From positions 80,183-144,182 of the forward strand of contig NZ_FOPV01000009.1 of assembly GCF_900113575.1 (NCBI RefSeq): 64,000 bases of DNA, written 5' to 3'. Both the position numbers and the translations under genes were made by a program. The notes beneath the pieces are model-generated. The model did not search any database, had not been told where the DNA came from, and worked only from the letters and a program-made list of their open reading frames with translations. The DNA comes from Nitrosospira sp. Nsp14. GTDB taxonomy: Bacteria > Pseudomonadota > Gammaproteobacteria > Burkholderiales > Nitrosomonadaceae. Numbering within the stretch: position 1 is the stretch's first letter; every line of letters begins with the position of its first letter. Positions 9,288 through 20,876 of this stretch are shown here, piece by piece.

Positions 9288-10340
9288 GTGAAAATCTCCT
9301 CTTTCCCTCTGTGCGCCAGGCCTTATGCGGCTCCTGCTTGGCTTCGCGGTGCGCATGCGCAAACCATCTACCCTTACTTTCTCGCACGTCCTGCCATCAT
9401 TTACCGTCGTGAGCGCTGGGAACTGGACGATGGTGATTTCATTGATATCGACTGGCTTGATAACGTCGCCGATGCACCGCTGGTTGTCCTGTTTCATGGA
9501 CTTGAGGGAAGCTCATCCAGCCACTATGCGCTGAGCATCATGGCGCTGCTCCGGCAATTGGGTTGGCGGGGCGCAGTGGTGCACTTCCGGGGTTGCTCCG
9601 GATCACCCAATCGGCTCGAACGCGCCTATCATGCCGGCGACTCAAACGAAATCGACTTCATACTGCGCCGGATCAGCGAACAGAGCAAACGGCCGGGCTT
9701 CCGTTTACCGCTTTACGCCGTAGGTGTTTCCCTGGGTGGTAACGCCTTGCTGAAATGGCTGGGCGAGCAAGGACGACAGGCATGTCAAGTGGTAGATGGC
9801 GTGGTGGCGGTTTCAGTGCCGCTGGATCTTGCAGCTGCTGGGGGTGCCCTGGCTTCGGGCTTTAACCTGCTCTACACTCGCCATTTTCTCGACACCCTGA
9901 AGCACAAGGCGCTTGAGAAACTCGATCGCTTTCCGAGCCTTTTTGACTCCGAGGCGGTAGCCGCATGCAAGACGCTGTACGAGTTTGACAATCTGGTAAC
10001 CGCTCCCCTGCACGGTTTTCGCGACACCGAAGACTACTGGGAGCAATCAAGTAGCAAGCCCTGGCTGCGGCAGATCGAGGTGCCCACCCTCCTCATCAAT
10101 GCCTTGAACGATCCTTTCATGCCCGCTTCCGTGCTCCCACGATCCCAGGAAGTTTCCTCTGCCGTTGTTCGGGAATTCCCCGAGGAAGGCGGACATGCCG
10201 GATTTTTACATGCGCCGTTTCCGGGAAAGCTGACGTGGCTTCCCGAGAGAATTGTCAGTTTCTTTGGCCAGCAGGGCGGCCGAACGGCACTCCGGCCCAT
10301 TGATACAGTTGATACCGTACCCGAGCTCCAAATTTCCTGA
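9288..10340 (+). CDS. YheT-type alpha/beta hydrolase
   Basis: A 350-residue cytoplasmic hydrolase of the YheT/ABHD family. Visible features are the N-terminal WLRGAHAQTIYP signature, the oxyanion strand VVLFHGLEGSS, RGCSGS, the nucleophile elbow GVSLGGN (Ser), the acid-containing LLINALNDPFMP (Asp) and the late His in EEGGHAGFL. Length is typical. The physiological substrate is unknown in this family; esterase activity is the general expectation. The start used is GTG at 9288, because no in-frame ATG precedes the conserved N-terminus. It stands between the phosphorelay genes and dnaE, apparently as its own unit. Confidence 0.88.
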   Translation: MKISSFPLCARPYAAPAWLRGAHAQTIYPYFLARPAIIYRRERWELDDGDFIDIDWLDNVADAPLVVLFHGLEGSSSSHYALSIMALLRQLGWRGAVVHFRGCSGSPNRLERAYHAGDSNEIDFILRRISEQSKRPGFRLPLYAVGVSLGGNALLKWLGEQGRQACQVVDGVVAVSVPLDLAAAGGALASGFNLLYTRHFLDTLKHKALEKLDRFPSLFDSEAVAACKTLYEFDNLVTAPLHGFRDTEDYWEQSSSKPWLRQIEVPTLLINALNDPFMPASVLPRSQEVSSAVVREFPEEGGHAGFLHAPFPGKLTWLPERIVSFFGQQGGRTALRPIDTVDTVPELQIS

Positions 10341-10619
10341 GCGCGCCATTTCTCGCCCCCGCTTTTCTCCCGCGTTTTTCCGAGGCTTGTGGCGCGAGAG
10401 ACGGTAGTACGTCACGTCTAACCCGCCACACAGGAACCGGCAGCAATATCGCTCACCGGCCCTTTTATATTTAAATCGATAGCGAGCCCGACCCTTGCCG
10501 AAGGTGTAAAATCAAAACCCAGTTCAGCTCTAATCGGAATAAAGTCTATTCCCGACGTTGACGTACTGGCTTAACCGCAATGTATCGCTATCAGCCAGCC
10601 AATCAGTCTTACCCCCGTT

Positions 10620-13600
10620 ATGCCCATACACCCAACCTTCATTCACCTGCGGATGCACAGCGAGTATTCCGTCGTCGATGGCATTGTGCGTATCGACGAG
10701 GTGGTGGCAAAAGCAGCTGCCGAGGAGATGCCGGCGCTGGCGTTAACGGATCTCTGCAACCTGTTCGGCCTGGTCAAGTTTTATCAGGCGGCACGCAATA
10801 AGGGTATTAAACCGATTGTCGGCTGCGATGTGTGGATAAGCAATGAAGCCGACCGGGACAAGCCTTCCCGTATGTTGCTCTTGTGCCAGTCCCATGCCGG
10901 CTATCTGCTGTTGTGCCGTTTTCTTTCACGCGCCTACCGCGAGAATTATTATCGTGGGCGCGCCGAAATACGGAAATCCTGGTTAAGGGAAAGTGATATC
11001 GGCACAGACGGACTGATCGCTCTTTCGGGCGCAAATCTCGGGGAGATTGGTCTTGCACTGATACAGAACGATCTGACACAGGCCGATCTACTGGCCACGG
11101 AGTGGGCCGGCCTCTTCCCTGGCCGTTTTTATATCGAAATACAGCGTGCAGGGCATCCGAACACGGAGGCTGTCATGCAGCGCTCCCTGGTGCTGGCCTC
11201 AGCCCTGCATCTGCCAGTAGTTGCAACGCAGCCCGTACAGTTCCTGAATCCCGAAGACTACCGCGCGCACGAGGCAAGGGTATGCATCGCGGAAGGCTAT
11301 GTGCTGGGTGACCGCCGCCGTCCGAGGCATTGCACGGAACAACAGTATTTTAAAAGCCAGGCAGAGATGGCGGAGTTGTTCACCGACGTTCCGGCGGCGC
11401 TTGCCAACACGGTGGAGATCGCCAAGCGGTGCAGCCTGACGCTGGAGCTTGGCGTGAACCGCCTGCCGCTGTTTCCCACCCCCAATAACCAGAGCCTGGA
11501 GCTGTACCTGCGCAATCAGGCGGTTGCGGGTCTGGAAGCCCGCATGAAGTCACTTTTTGCCGATACGGTCCAGCGGGAGGCAAAAATGCCCAGTTATCGC
11601 GCACGGCTGGATTTTGAGGCTGACATCATCGTGCAAATGGGGTTTGCAGGCTATTTTCTAATCGTCGCCGATTTCATCAATTGGGCCAAAAGCAACGGGG
11701 TGCCGGTCGGGCCGGGCCGTGGCTCTGGCGCTGGCTCGCTGGTTGCGTACTCCTTAGGAATTACCGACCTTGATCCGCTTCGCTATGATTTGCTATTCGA
11801 GCGCTTTCTGAACCCTGAGCGCGTCTCCATGCCTGACTTCGACATAGATTTCTGCCAGGACGGACGGGAACACGTGATCGAATACGTGAAACAGAAGTAC
11901 GGCGCAGAGAGCGTGTCCCAGATTGCCACGTTCGGGACCATGGCGGCAAAGGCGGTAGTGCGCGATGTCGGCCGGGTGCTGGACTTGCCTTACAATTTTG
12001 TGGATCAATTGGCGAAGCTTGTGCCGTTCGAACTGGGCATGACGCTGAAAAAGGCACGTGAAGAGGAACCGCAACTGAACGAGCGCGCCGAAGCGGAGGA
12101 AGAGGTACGCAATCTGCTGGAGCTGGCAGAGCGCCTCGAAGGGCTTACGCGCAACGTTGGCATGCATGCGGGGGGCGTGCTGATCGCATCCGGAAAGATC
12201 ACGGATTTTTGTCCGGTCTATTGTACCGATTCGGGCGCATCGGTCATAAGCCAGCTGGATAAGGATGATGTGGAAAAGATCGGGCTGGTGAAATTCGACT
12301 TCCTGGGTCTGCGGACGTTGACCATACTCGACTGGACCATTCGATACATCCGCCAGCGTGAGCAAGGCGCCTCGCACGAAATTACCGGTTCCACGGCCTT
12401 TTCCCTCGAAAATCTGCCCTTGGATGATCCTGCCACCTATGCGTTATTGCGGCAGGGTAACGCTGTGGGTGTATTCCAGTTTGAATCACGCGGCATGAAA
12501 GACCTATTGCAGCGGGCCCGACCCGACCGATTCGAGGATATCATCGCGCTGGTTGCTTTGTACCGTCCGGGCCCGATGTCCCTGATCCCCGAGTTTACGG
12601 ACCGCAAGCACGGCAAGCGCGTGGAGTATCTCGATCCTCGTTTGCAACCCATACTCGAACCGACCTATGGGGTCATGGTCTATCAGGAACAGGTCATGCA
12701 GATCGCACAGGTCATTGGCGGGTATAGCCTCGGCAGCGCCGATTTGCTGCGACGAGCAATGGGCAAGAAAAAACCCGAAGAAATGGCCCTGCAACGCGAC
12801 ATTTTCGTCGCCGGCGCGGTTAAGAACGGCATGACTGATCGGGATGCGGCCGAGCTCTTTGATCTGATGGAAAAGTTCGCCGGATACGGATTTAACAAAT
12901 CGCATGCGGCGGCTTACGCCCTGATCGCGTTTCAGACTGCCTACCTGAAAGCGCACTATCCGGCCGAGTTTATGGCCGCTACCCTTTCCGCGGACATGGA
13001 CGATACCGACAAGGTGCACTCGTTCTTTGAGGACAGCGTTGCTAACGGGCTAGTCATGCTGCCGCCGGATATCAACCTGTCCGGTTACCGCTTTATTCCC
13101 GTGGACGCCAAAACCGTTCGGTACGGGCTGGGGGCGATAAAAGGAACGGGGGAATCGGCGATTGCGGCAATTATCAAAGCACGTGATATGGGCGGCCCTT
13201 ACCAGGACTTGTTCGATTTCTGCCATCGGGTGGACAAGCGCATTGTAAACCGCCGCGTGTTGGAGTCGCTCGTCCGCGCGGGGGCGTTCGATTCCATCGA
13301 TCCTCATCGGGCCGGCCTTCTCGCCTCCGTAGGTATTGCGCTCGAGTCGGCGGAGCAGGCCGGACGCGCAGCCAACCAGGTCAGTTTGTTCGGAGAGCGT
13401 GATACGCCGCTGGAAAGGTCGAGCCTCCTTAATGTGCCTGCGTGGCCGGAAAAGGAAAAGCTGAAGAATGAGAAAATGGCGCTGGGATTCTATTTGAGCG
13501 GCCACCCGTTCTACGCTTATGCAGAAGAGTTGAAACATTTCGTGCGTAACCGCCTTGACCGGCTGAACCCGCAACGAGAACCGCAGCTTCTGGCTGGGAT

Positions 13601-14114
13601 TGTTTACGCGATGCGCACGCAGGTAACACGTCGGGGCAGGATGGGGATAATCGTACTGGACGATGGCAGCGCACGCGTGGAGCTGGTGGTATACAGCGAG
13701 TCATTCGAATCAGCGCGAAACTGGCTGAAAGAAGATCAGTTGCTGGTAGTGGAGGCCAGGGTTAGCAACAAGGGTGGAGAGGATGAGTATGGACTGCGGA
13801 TTACGGCCGATCAGCTGTATGATTTAAGCAGCGCCCGCTCACGCTACGCAAAACGCGTTGAGCTTCGTTGCAATGGATCGTCGGATGCCCGGAAACTGAG
13901 AGAACTGCTGGCACCCCATCGCGGCAACTGTGGCAATGCGGGCGGAGCCGGTGCGGCAAATAAATTTTCCTGCCCCGTTTCTGTAATCTATCGCAACCGC
14001 GACGCGACATGCGAGGTTGAGCTGGGCGACACGTGGCGCGTAAGTCTGCACGACGATTTGCTGCAATCTCTGGCCGCTCATTTTGGGCCGGACTTGGTAA
14101 AAGTGATCTACTGA
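10620..14114 (+). CDS. dnaE: DNA polymerase III alpha subunit
   Basis: A 1164-residue replicative polymerase subunit, close to the E. coli length of 1160. It starts with the PHP domain (FIHLRMHSEYSVVDGI), followed by the C-family polymerase core. PGRGSGAGSLVAYSLGI and the catalytic MPDFDIDF (Asp 406 and Asp 408) are visible, then GGVLIASG and YRPGPM, FNKSHAAAYA in the fingers, and a C-terminal OB fold (LLAGIVYAMRTQVTRRGRMGIIVLDDG). It synthesises DNA in the holoenzyme with epsilon and the beta clamp. It is the only replication gene in this part of the window and is followed by a 159-base gap before the yggS-type gene. Confidence 0.97.
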   Translation: MPIHPTFIHLRMHSEYSVVDGIVRIDEVVAKAAAEEMPALALTDLCNLFGLVKFYQAARNKGIKPIVGCDVWISNEADRDKPSRMLLLCQSHAGYLLLCRFLSRAYRENYYRGRAEIRKSWLRESDIGTDGLIALSGANLGEIGLALIQNDLTQADLLATEWAGLFPGRFYIEIQRAGHPNTEAVMQRSLVLASALHLPVVATQPVQFLNPEDYRAHEARVCIAEGYVLGDRRRPRHCTEQQYFKSQAEMAELFTDVPAALANTVEIAKRCSLTLELGVNRLPLFPTPNNQSLELYLRNQAVAGLEARMKSLFADTVQREAKMPSYRARLDFEADIIVQMGFAGYFLIVADFINWAKSNGVPVGPGRGSGAGSLVAYSLGITDLDPLRYDLLFERFLNPERVSMPDFDIDFCQDGREHVIEYVKQKYGAESVSQIATFGTMAAKAVVRDVGRVLDLPYNFVDQLAKLVPFELGMTLKKAREEEPQLNERAEAEEEVRNLLELAERLEGLTRNVGMHAGGVLIASGKITDFCPVYCTDSGASVISQLDKDDVEKIGLVKFDFLGLRTLTILDWTIRYIRQREQGASHEITGSTAFSLENLPLDDPATYALLRQGNAVGVFQFESRGMKDLLQRARPDRFEDIIALVALYRPGPMSLIPEFTDRKHGKRVEYLDPRLQPILEPTYGVMVYQEQVMQIAQVIGGYSLGSADLLRRAMGKKKPEEMALQRDIFVAGAVKNGMTDRDAAELFDLMEKFAGYGFNKSHAAAYALIAFQTAYLKAHYPAEFMAATLSADMDDTDKVHSFFEDSVANGLVMLPPDINLSGYRFIPVDAKTVRYGLGAIKGTGESAIAAIIKARDMGGPYQDLFDFCHRVDKRIVNRRVLESLVRAGAFDSIDPHRAGLLASVGIALESAEQAGRAANQVSLFGERDTPLERSSLLNVPAWPEKEKLKNEKMALGFYLSGHPFYAYAEELKHFVRNRLDRLNPQREPQLLAGIVYAMRTQVTRRGRMGIIVLDDGSARVELVVYSESFESARNWLKEDQLLVVEARVSNKGGEDEYGLRITADQLYDLSSARSRYAKRVELRCNGSSDARKLRELLAPHRGNCGNAGGAGAANKFSCPVSVIYRNRDATCEVELGDTWRVSLHDDLLQSLAAHFGPDLVKVIY

Positions 14115-14273
14115 GATGCGGGGAGAAATCGAACAGCACGGACGGCGCCTGCATGAACAAGAGTCGGCTTGACCGTAGAGATGAGTGCCACTACTATGCG
14201 CATGCCCCGGCAACTATTTTTATTCTCGGGGGTAAATCGCCCGAGGTGGCAAGGTAAATAAAGAAGGAAAGAA

Positions 14274-15727
<1,454 letters not shown>

Positions 15728-16325
15728 TTTCTCGGGATTTCAAAAGTTGATAAAACACCTTGCCCGCGTGCCCCTGGCGCCATAACTGCCACTCAGCGCC
15801 AGGCTCAAGAACCTTTTCGTTTTCCACATAGACGAGCCCGCCGAGGGTAAGGTGGGAATGGAGTCGCGATAGCAGTTCGGGTAACAGCCCCAGCCGATAG
15901 GGGGGATCAAGAAAAATGACGTCGAAGCGGCGGTGGTCGGAATCGATGAAATTCGACACGTCCATTGCCACCAATTCCACCTGCCCGCCTCCGAGTTTCC
16001 GCAAACTCGTTCTCAACATTGCCATTATGCCAGGGTTGGATTCCACCATCACGACCTTCACGGCACCGCGTGACGCGGCCTCAAAACCCATGGCGCCGCT
16101 ACCCGCGAATAAATCAAGGCAGCATTTGCCGCTCATATCCTGTCCCAGCCAGTTGAAGACGGTTTCACGCACACGATCGGGCGTGGGGCGCAAATCGGCA
16201 TTCTCGGGAAATGTGATGATACGGCTTCGCCATTCGCCGGCTATTATGCGGACTTTGTTTTTCACCAATGCGAATGTCGAGAATTGAAGTGCTTTCGACT
16301 GGGAACGCGCCAGCGAAACCGCTTA

Positions 16326-17636
16326 TTATTTCGGTGCCACAGCTCCGACCACGACAGTTACCATCCCTTCCGGGTTGATGCGGCGCTGAAAAGCATCCTT
16401 GACCTGGGGAACGGTTACCCGTTCCACCGCTTTTACGTAATCCTCCAAATAGGTCAGGGGAAGATTATAAAAACCGATCATGGCAAGAAATCCGATAATC
16501 TTCTTGTTGCTGTCGATGCGCAACGGAAAGCTGCCAATAATGTTCTGCTTGGCCTCCACAAGCTCTTTTTCTGTTGGACCACCTACCACAAAATCAGCCA
16601 GGACTTTTCGAGTCAGTACGAGCGCTTCGTCAGACTGTTCCTTCCTGGTCTGCAGTCCTATCTCGAAAGGCCCCTTTTCCCTGAGCGGGGCAAAATGGCT
16701 ATGCACGCTATAGGCCAACCCTCGCTTCTGGCGGATCTCTTCCATTAGACGGGAGGTAAAGCCGCCCCCGCCGAGTATGTGATTGCCCACAAGCAATGGG
16801 AAATAGTCCGGATCGACGCGCTGGAGTCCCGGATACGCGAGCACGATATGGCTCTGCGTGGCAGGGTGGGCAATTTTTTGGACGCTTGGAACCGGCGCTA
16901 TAACCTCTGGCAAAACATCGGCCGGCTTTCCTTGCGGCAGTTCCTTCGTTAGCGATTCCGCGATTGCTGCCGCTTCCGCGCGGCTCACATCGCCCATGAT
17001 CGCGATCACCGCACCCCCAGCGGTATAGCGGGTGCGATAGAAATCAGCCAAATCGTCGCGCTGCAAGCCGCTTACGCTGCCGACTTCGCCCGAACCGCGC
17101 AACCCATAGGGATGGTTACCGTAGAGCATCTTCATCAATGCGCGATCAGCAATAGTGCCGGGCTTGGTGTCAGCTTCCTTCAATCCCGCGATGACCCGCG
17201 CCTTTTCCCGTTCCAGTACGTCCCCGGCGAACTCCGGGCGCTGGACGACACGACCGAAAATATCCAGTGCCTGCCTGCGCTCTCGCGCGCTGCTGAGCGT
17301 GCGCAACGTGACGCCAGCCCGATCCTGGTCGAAGTGGGCGCCGAGCTGGGCGCCAACGTCAGCCAAACCTTTCGCAATCTGGTCTTCGGTCAGACCGCCG
17401 GCGCCCAGACTCAACAGGTGTAGGGATAATCCGGCACGGCCTGATTTATCCGCCGTGTCAGTACTGCTGCCGGCGTTGAAATCGACGCTGACATCGAGTA
17501 TCGGCAAATCACGGCTTTCTATGAAATATACCTGGGTGCCTGCGGGCGTCTGCCAATGCTGGATGGGCAGCGTAGCGGAGACCCACTGGGAACAGCAGCT
17601 TAACAGCAGGAAAAACATGAAGCGCATCACATGCAT
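16326..17636 (-). CDS. M16 family zinc-peptidase-like protein, catalytically degenerate
   Basis: A 436-residue exported protein with the M16 fold. A signal peptide (MRFMFFLLLSCCSQWVSA) precedes the N-terminal domain. At the place of the metal motif HxxEH it has GLSLHLLSLGAGG, so the catalytic residues are missing. The second half keeps ILGGGGFTSRLMEEIRQKRGLAYSVHS, the substrate-chamber block of M16 proteins. Such inactive subunits normally pair with an active one, here the gene just upstream (17706-19115). This parallels the alpha/beta pair of mitochondrial processing peptidase. Together they would form a periplasmic peptidase of unknown substrate. Confidence 0.9.
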   Translation of the reverse strand: MHVMRFMFFLLLSCCSQWVSATLPIQHWQTPAGTQVYFIESRDLPILDVSVDFNAGSSTDTADKSGRAGLSLHLLSLGAGGLTEDQIAKGLADVGAQLGAHFDQDRAGVTLRTLSSARERRQALDIFGRVVQRPEFAGDVLEREKARVIAGLKEADTKPGTIADRALMKMLYGNHPYGLRGSGEVGSVSGLQRDDLADFYRTRYTAGGAVIAIMGDVSRAEAAAIAESLTKELPQGKPADVLPEVIAPVPSVQKIAHPATQSHIVLAYPGLQRVDPDYFPLLVGNHILGGGGFTSRLMEEIRQKRGLAYSVHSHFAPLREKGPFEIGLQTRKEQSDEALVLTRKVLADFVVGGPTEKELVEAKQNIIGSFPLRIDSNKKIIGFLAMIGFYNLPLTYLEDYVKAVERVTVPQVKDAFQRRINPEGMVTVVVGAVAPK

Positions 17637-17705
17637 CGCGGCTCTCGTAAAAAACGCTTGGAATTCAACTTAGAAATGGGAATGGATCGGCATGCTTCCA
17701 TCCTC

Positions 17706-19115
17706 TTAATGCCGCAATGCGGGGGGCGGAGCAGAGGGCGCTTTCTGCTCCAGCGGCTGCGGATCCAGTACCGCAACCGTGAGCACGTCATCCTTCAGGT
17801 ATTTCTTTGCTACATCGCGTACCTGTTCGGCAGTAACCGCTTTCAATTTATCGAGTATCGTATCGACATCACGGTATGACAACCCGATGCTTTCGAGCTG
17901 GCCGATTTCCATCGCCTGAAAAAACATCGAGTCAAGCTGGAAGACGTGCGCGGCAACGACCTGAGCCTTGACACGAGCGAGTTCCTCCTCGGTCACGCCC
18001 TCGCGCACAATCTTTTCCACCTCGGCACGCAATGCCGTTTCAAGATCAACCGCTGTTTTTCCCTCGCTTGGGGTGCCATTCAGATAGAACATGCCTGGAC
18101 CACGCGCGGTCGAATCGTAGCTCGCACCGGCGGAACTCGCAATCCGCTGCTCGCGCACCAGCGTCTTGTTGAGACGGGCCGACTCGTTGCCATCCAGCAC
18201 CCCTGCGAGCATCTCCAGCGCGTAGGGTTCCCAATCGGTACTCGGGTTGCGCAACGCCGGAGCGTGGTAGACCATCATCAGATATGGCAGTTGCGCCGGC
18301 GCTTTCACTGTGAGCCGCTTGATCCCGACCTGTTGTGGCTCAATCTGGGGCTTGCGCTTATCCAGGGGTAATGGCTCCCCTCGCTTGATGGGCCCATAAA
18401 ACTTTTGCGCCAAGGCAAAGACTTCCTTTGGGTTGACGTCGCCTACCACAACCAGCACAGCATTGTTTGGCGCATACCAGCGCTCATACCATGCCTTTGC
18501 ATCGAGAAAGGTCATGTTTTCCAGATCGTTCATCCAGCCTATTATGGGATGGCGGTAAGGGTGCGCCTGATACGAAACCGCCATCAATTTTTCATGCACC
18601 AGAGAGCGTGCTTGATCATCGGTGCGCAAGCGCCGTTCTTCCATCACCACTTGGATTTCTTTGGTAAATTCTTCTTCCGTCAGGATCAGGTTGCGCATCC
18701 GGTCGGACTCCAGCTCCATCGCCAGTGGCAGCCGGGACTTATGCAGTTGCTGGAAATAAGCGGTATAGTCGCGGCTGGTGAAGGCGTTTTCGCGCCCGCC
18801 GGCGGCTGCGATGCGCCGAGAAAACTCGCCCCCGGGAATCTTTTTCGTTCCCTTGAACATCATATGCTCCAACACATGGGCCACGCCGGTCACGCCGTTC
18901 ACTTCATCAATACTTCCGGCCTTGTACCAAATTTGCGAGATAACGACGGGAGAACGGTGATCTTCCCTGACAATCAGCCTAAGACCGTTGGCAAGCGTGT
19001 ACTCATGCGTATGAGCGGTATTAGCAAAGAGGCTCCCCGGAAGCAGCAAAGCGAGCAGCATCGCAAACGACCGCAAACCCGTCCATAGCGAGGGAAGAGA
19101 CGGAAAAGTCATCAT
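17706..19115 (-). CDS. M16 family zinc peptidase, active subunit
   Basis: A 469-residue exported zinc peptidase. A signal peptide (about residues 1-31, ending SLFA before NTA) is followed by ANGLRLIVREDHRSPVV and the intact metal site HVLEHMMF (HxxEH), with the downstream acidic zinc ligand region around MEERRLRTDDQ. The C-terminal half has NESARLNKTLVREQRIASS, matching the M16 second domain. Length is normal. It is the first gene of the unit and precedes its inactive partner by 69 bases. It is divergent from ftsY across about 100 bases. Confidence 0.93.
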   Translation of the reverse strand: MMTFPSLPSLWTGLRSFAMLLALLLPGSLFANTAHTHEYTLANGLRLIVREDHRSPVVISQIWYKAGSIDEVNGVTGVAHVLEHMMFKGTKKIPGGEFSRRIAAAGGRENAFTSRDYTAYFQQLHKSRLPLAMELESDRMRNLILTEEEFTKEIQVVMEERRLRTDDQARSLVHEKLMAVSYQAHPYRHPIIGWMNDLENMTFLDAKAWYERWYAPNNAVLVVVGDVNPKEVFALAQKFYGPIKRGEPLPLDKRKPQIEPQQVGIKRLTVKAPAQLPYLMMVYHAPALRNPSTDWEPYALEMLAGVLDGNESARLNKTLVREQRIASSAGASYDSTARGPGMFYLNGTPSEGKTAVDLETALRAEVEKIVREGVTEEELARVKAQVVAAHVFQLDSMFFQAMEIGQLESIGLSYRDVDTILDKLKAVTAEQVRDVAKKYLKDDVLTVAVLDPQPLEQKAPSAPPPALRH

Positions 19116-19213
19116 TTTTTTAACAACCTAAAGCCGGGTAAACGGATAAAATCGAAATAAGATCGCAATTGACGTACTCGCCGGGATTTCGACAAATATG
19201 ACAGCCTACCAGA

Positions 19214-20197
19214 ATGCCGAGTTTCTTCAACTCCAAAAATAGCGCCGAGGCCGCCGGAGCCCCTTCCAACTGGGCCACAAGGGTGAGATCGGGTTTATCG
19301 CGTACCCGGCAAAACCTGGGCAAACACTTATCCGGCCTCTTCGGCAGCGGCAAGATCGACGAAGCGCTCTATGAGGAGTTGGAAACCGTCCTGCTCACGG
19401 CTGACGCCGGCGTGAGCGCGACCACATGGTTGCTCGATGAGCTGCGCAGGCAGGTCAAACGCAATGGCCTTACCGAGGCGATCGAACTCAAGGGAGCATT
19501 ACAGGAAGCGCTCGTCGCGTTGCTTGAGCCTCTGTCGCAACCACTCGAAACCATTACGCACAAACCTTTCATCATCATGCTGGCGGGTGTGAACGGCGCC
19601 GGGAAAACCACCTCCATCGGCAAGCTCGCGCATCATTTTCAGCTGCAGGGAAAAACGGTGCTGCTTGCGGCCGGCGACACGTTTCGCGCCGCCGCGCGCG
19701 AGCAGCTGATGGCCTGGGGCGAGCGCAATAATATCGCGGTGATTGCGCAAGAGAATAGCGGGCAGCAAAAAGGGGACCCGGCCGCTGTTATATTCGATGC
19801 AGTTAATGCGGCAAAAGCCCGCGGAATCGACATTGTCCTGGCGGACACTGCCGGGCGGCTCGCCACGCAACTGCATCTCATGGAAGAAATCAAAAAAGTG
19901 AAGCGGGTTATTGCCAAGGCCGAGCCAAGTGCGCCGCATGAAACCCTGCTGGTGCTCGACGCGAACACCGGGCAGAATGCCGTTGCCCAGGTTAAAGCCT
20001 TCGATGATGCGCTCGGTTTGACCGGCCTCATCGTTACCAAGCTGGATGGTACCGCTAAAGGCGGGGTGATCGCCGCTATCGCGAGGCAACGCCACGATAA
20101 ACAGCCGCTTCCGATCCGGTTTATCGGGGTAGGCGAGGGCATCGACGACTTGAGGCCGTTTGTTGCAAGTGAATTTGTCGAGGCGTTGTTTGATTGA
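19214..20197 (+). CDS. ftsY: Signal recognition particle receptor
   Basis: A 327-residue SRP GTPase that docks ribosome-SRP complexes at the inner membrane. The N domain helices are followed by the G domain: P loop GVNGAGKTTSIGKL, DTFRAAAREQL, DTAGRL, TKLDGTAKGG and FIGVGEGIDDLRPF. The acidic A domain of the E. coli protein is nearly absent, as in many short FtsY. It starts the plus-strand ftsY-ftsE-ftsX-rpoH series, a widely conserved order. Confidence 0.96.
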   Translation: MPSFFNSKNSAEAAGAPSNWATRVRSGLSRTRQNLGKHLSGLFGSGKIDEALYEELETVLLTADAGVSATTWLLDELRRQVKRNGLTEAIELKGALQEALVALLEPLSQPLETITHKPFIIMLAGVNGAGKTTSIGKLAHHFQLQGKTVLLAAGDTFRAAAREQLMAWGERNNIAVIAQENSGQQKGDPAAVIFDAVNAAKARGIDIVLADTAGRLATQLHLMEEIKKVKRVIAKAEPSAPHETLLVLDANTGQNAVAQVKAFDDALGLTGLIVTKLDGTAKGGVIAAIARQRHDKQPLPIRFIGVGEGIDDLRPFVASEFVEALFD

Positions 20198-20222
20198 AAC
20201 AGCGCCATTATCGTAACGAAGC

Positions 20223-20876
20223 ATGATTAGCTTCAGTCAGGTCTACAAACGCTACCCAAACGGCTTCGAAGCGCTCAGGAACGTTTCCTTTACCCTTGAA
20301 ACAGGCGAGATGGGCCTCATCACCGGGCATTCAGGAGCGGGTAAGACCACGCTGCTAAGACTGATCGCCGCCATCGAGCGGCCGACAACCGGCAGCATTA
20401 TCGTCAACGGGCAGAATATCAGCGCGATCAAGAGCGGTGCGATCCCATTCCTGCGGCGCAACCTCGGTCTTGTGTTTCAGGATCAGAAAATTCTATTCGA
20501 CCGCACGGTTTTCCAAAATGTACTGCTCCCTCTGCAAATAAGCGGGTTCAGCTCGAGGGCGGCGACCGGACGAGTGCGCGCAGCGCTGGACAAAGTAGGG
20601 TTACTGAACCGGGAAAAAGCGCGCCCCATTACTCTGTCTGGCGGAGAGCAACAACGCCTTTGTATTGCCCGCGCGATCGTCAACAGGCCATCGATACTCA
20701 TCGCCGATGAACCGACCAGCAATCTTGACCCAGATTATGCAAAAGATATCATGGAGATGTTTGTGTCATTTCACCAGGTGGGTGTCACGGTATTGATAGC
20801 GACCCACGACGTGCAGCTGCTGGGCAGCATGCAGCCGCGCATTTTCAGACTCAATCACGGTGAACTGGCGATATGA
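20223..20876 (+). CDS. ftsE: Cell-division ABC transporter ATP-binding protein
   Basis: A 217-residue ATPase of the FtsEX complex, which at the division site drives peptidoglycan hydrolase activation. Walker A GHSGAGKTT, Q loop VFQDQKI, signature LSGGEQQR, Walker B ILIADEP followed by TSNLD and the switch His in IATHDVQLL are present. It overlaps ftsX by four bases (ATGA), indicating coupled translation. Confidence 0.96.
   Translation: MISFSQVYKRYPNGFEALRNVSFTLETGEMGLITGHSGAGKTTLLRLIAAIERPTTGSIIVNGQNISAIKSGAIPFLRRNLGLVFQDQKILFDRTVFQNVLLPLQISGFSSRAATGRVRAALDKVGLLNREKARPITLSGGEQQRLCIARAIVNRPSILIADEPTSNLDPDYAKDIMEMFVSFHQVGVTVLIATHDVQLLGSMQPRIFRLNHGELAI

Noticed and set aside
12504..13019. 171-codon minus-strand frame inside dnaE
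   Set aside because: Antisense shadow of the polymerase core.
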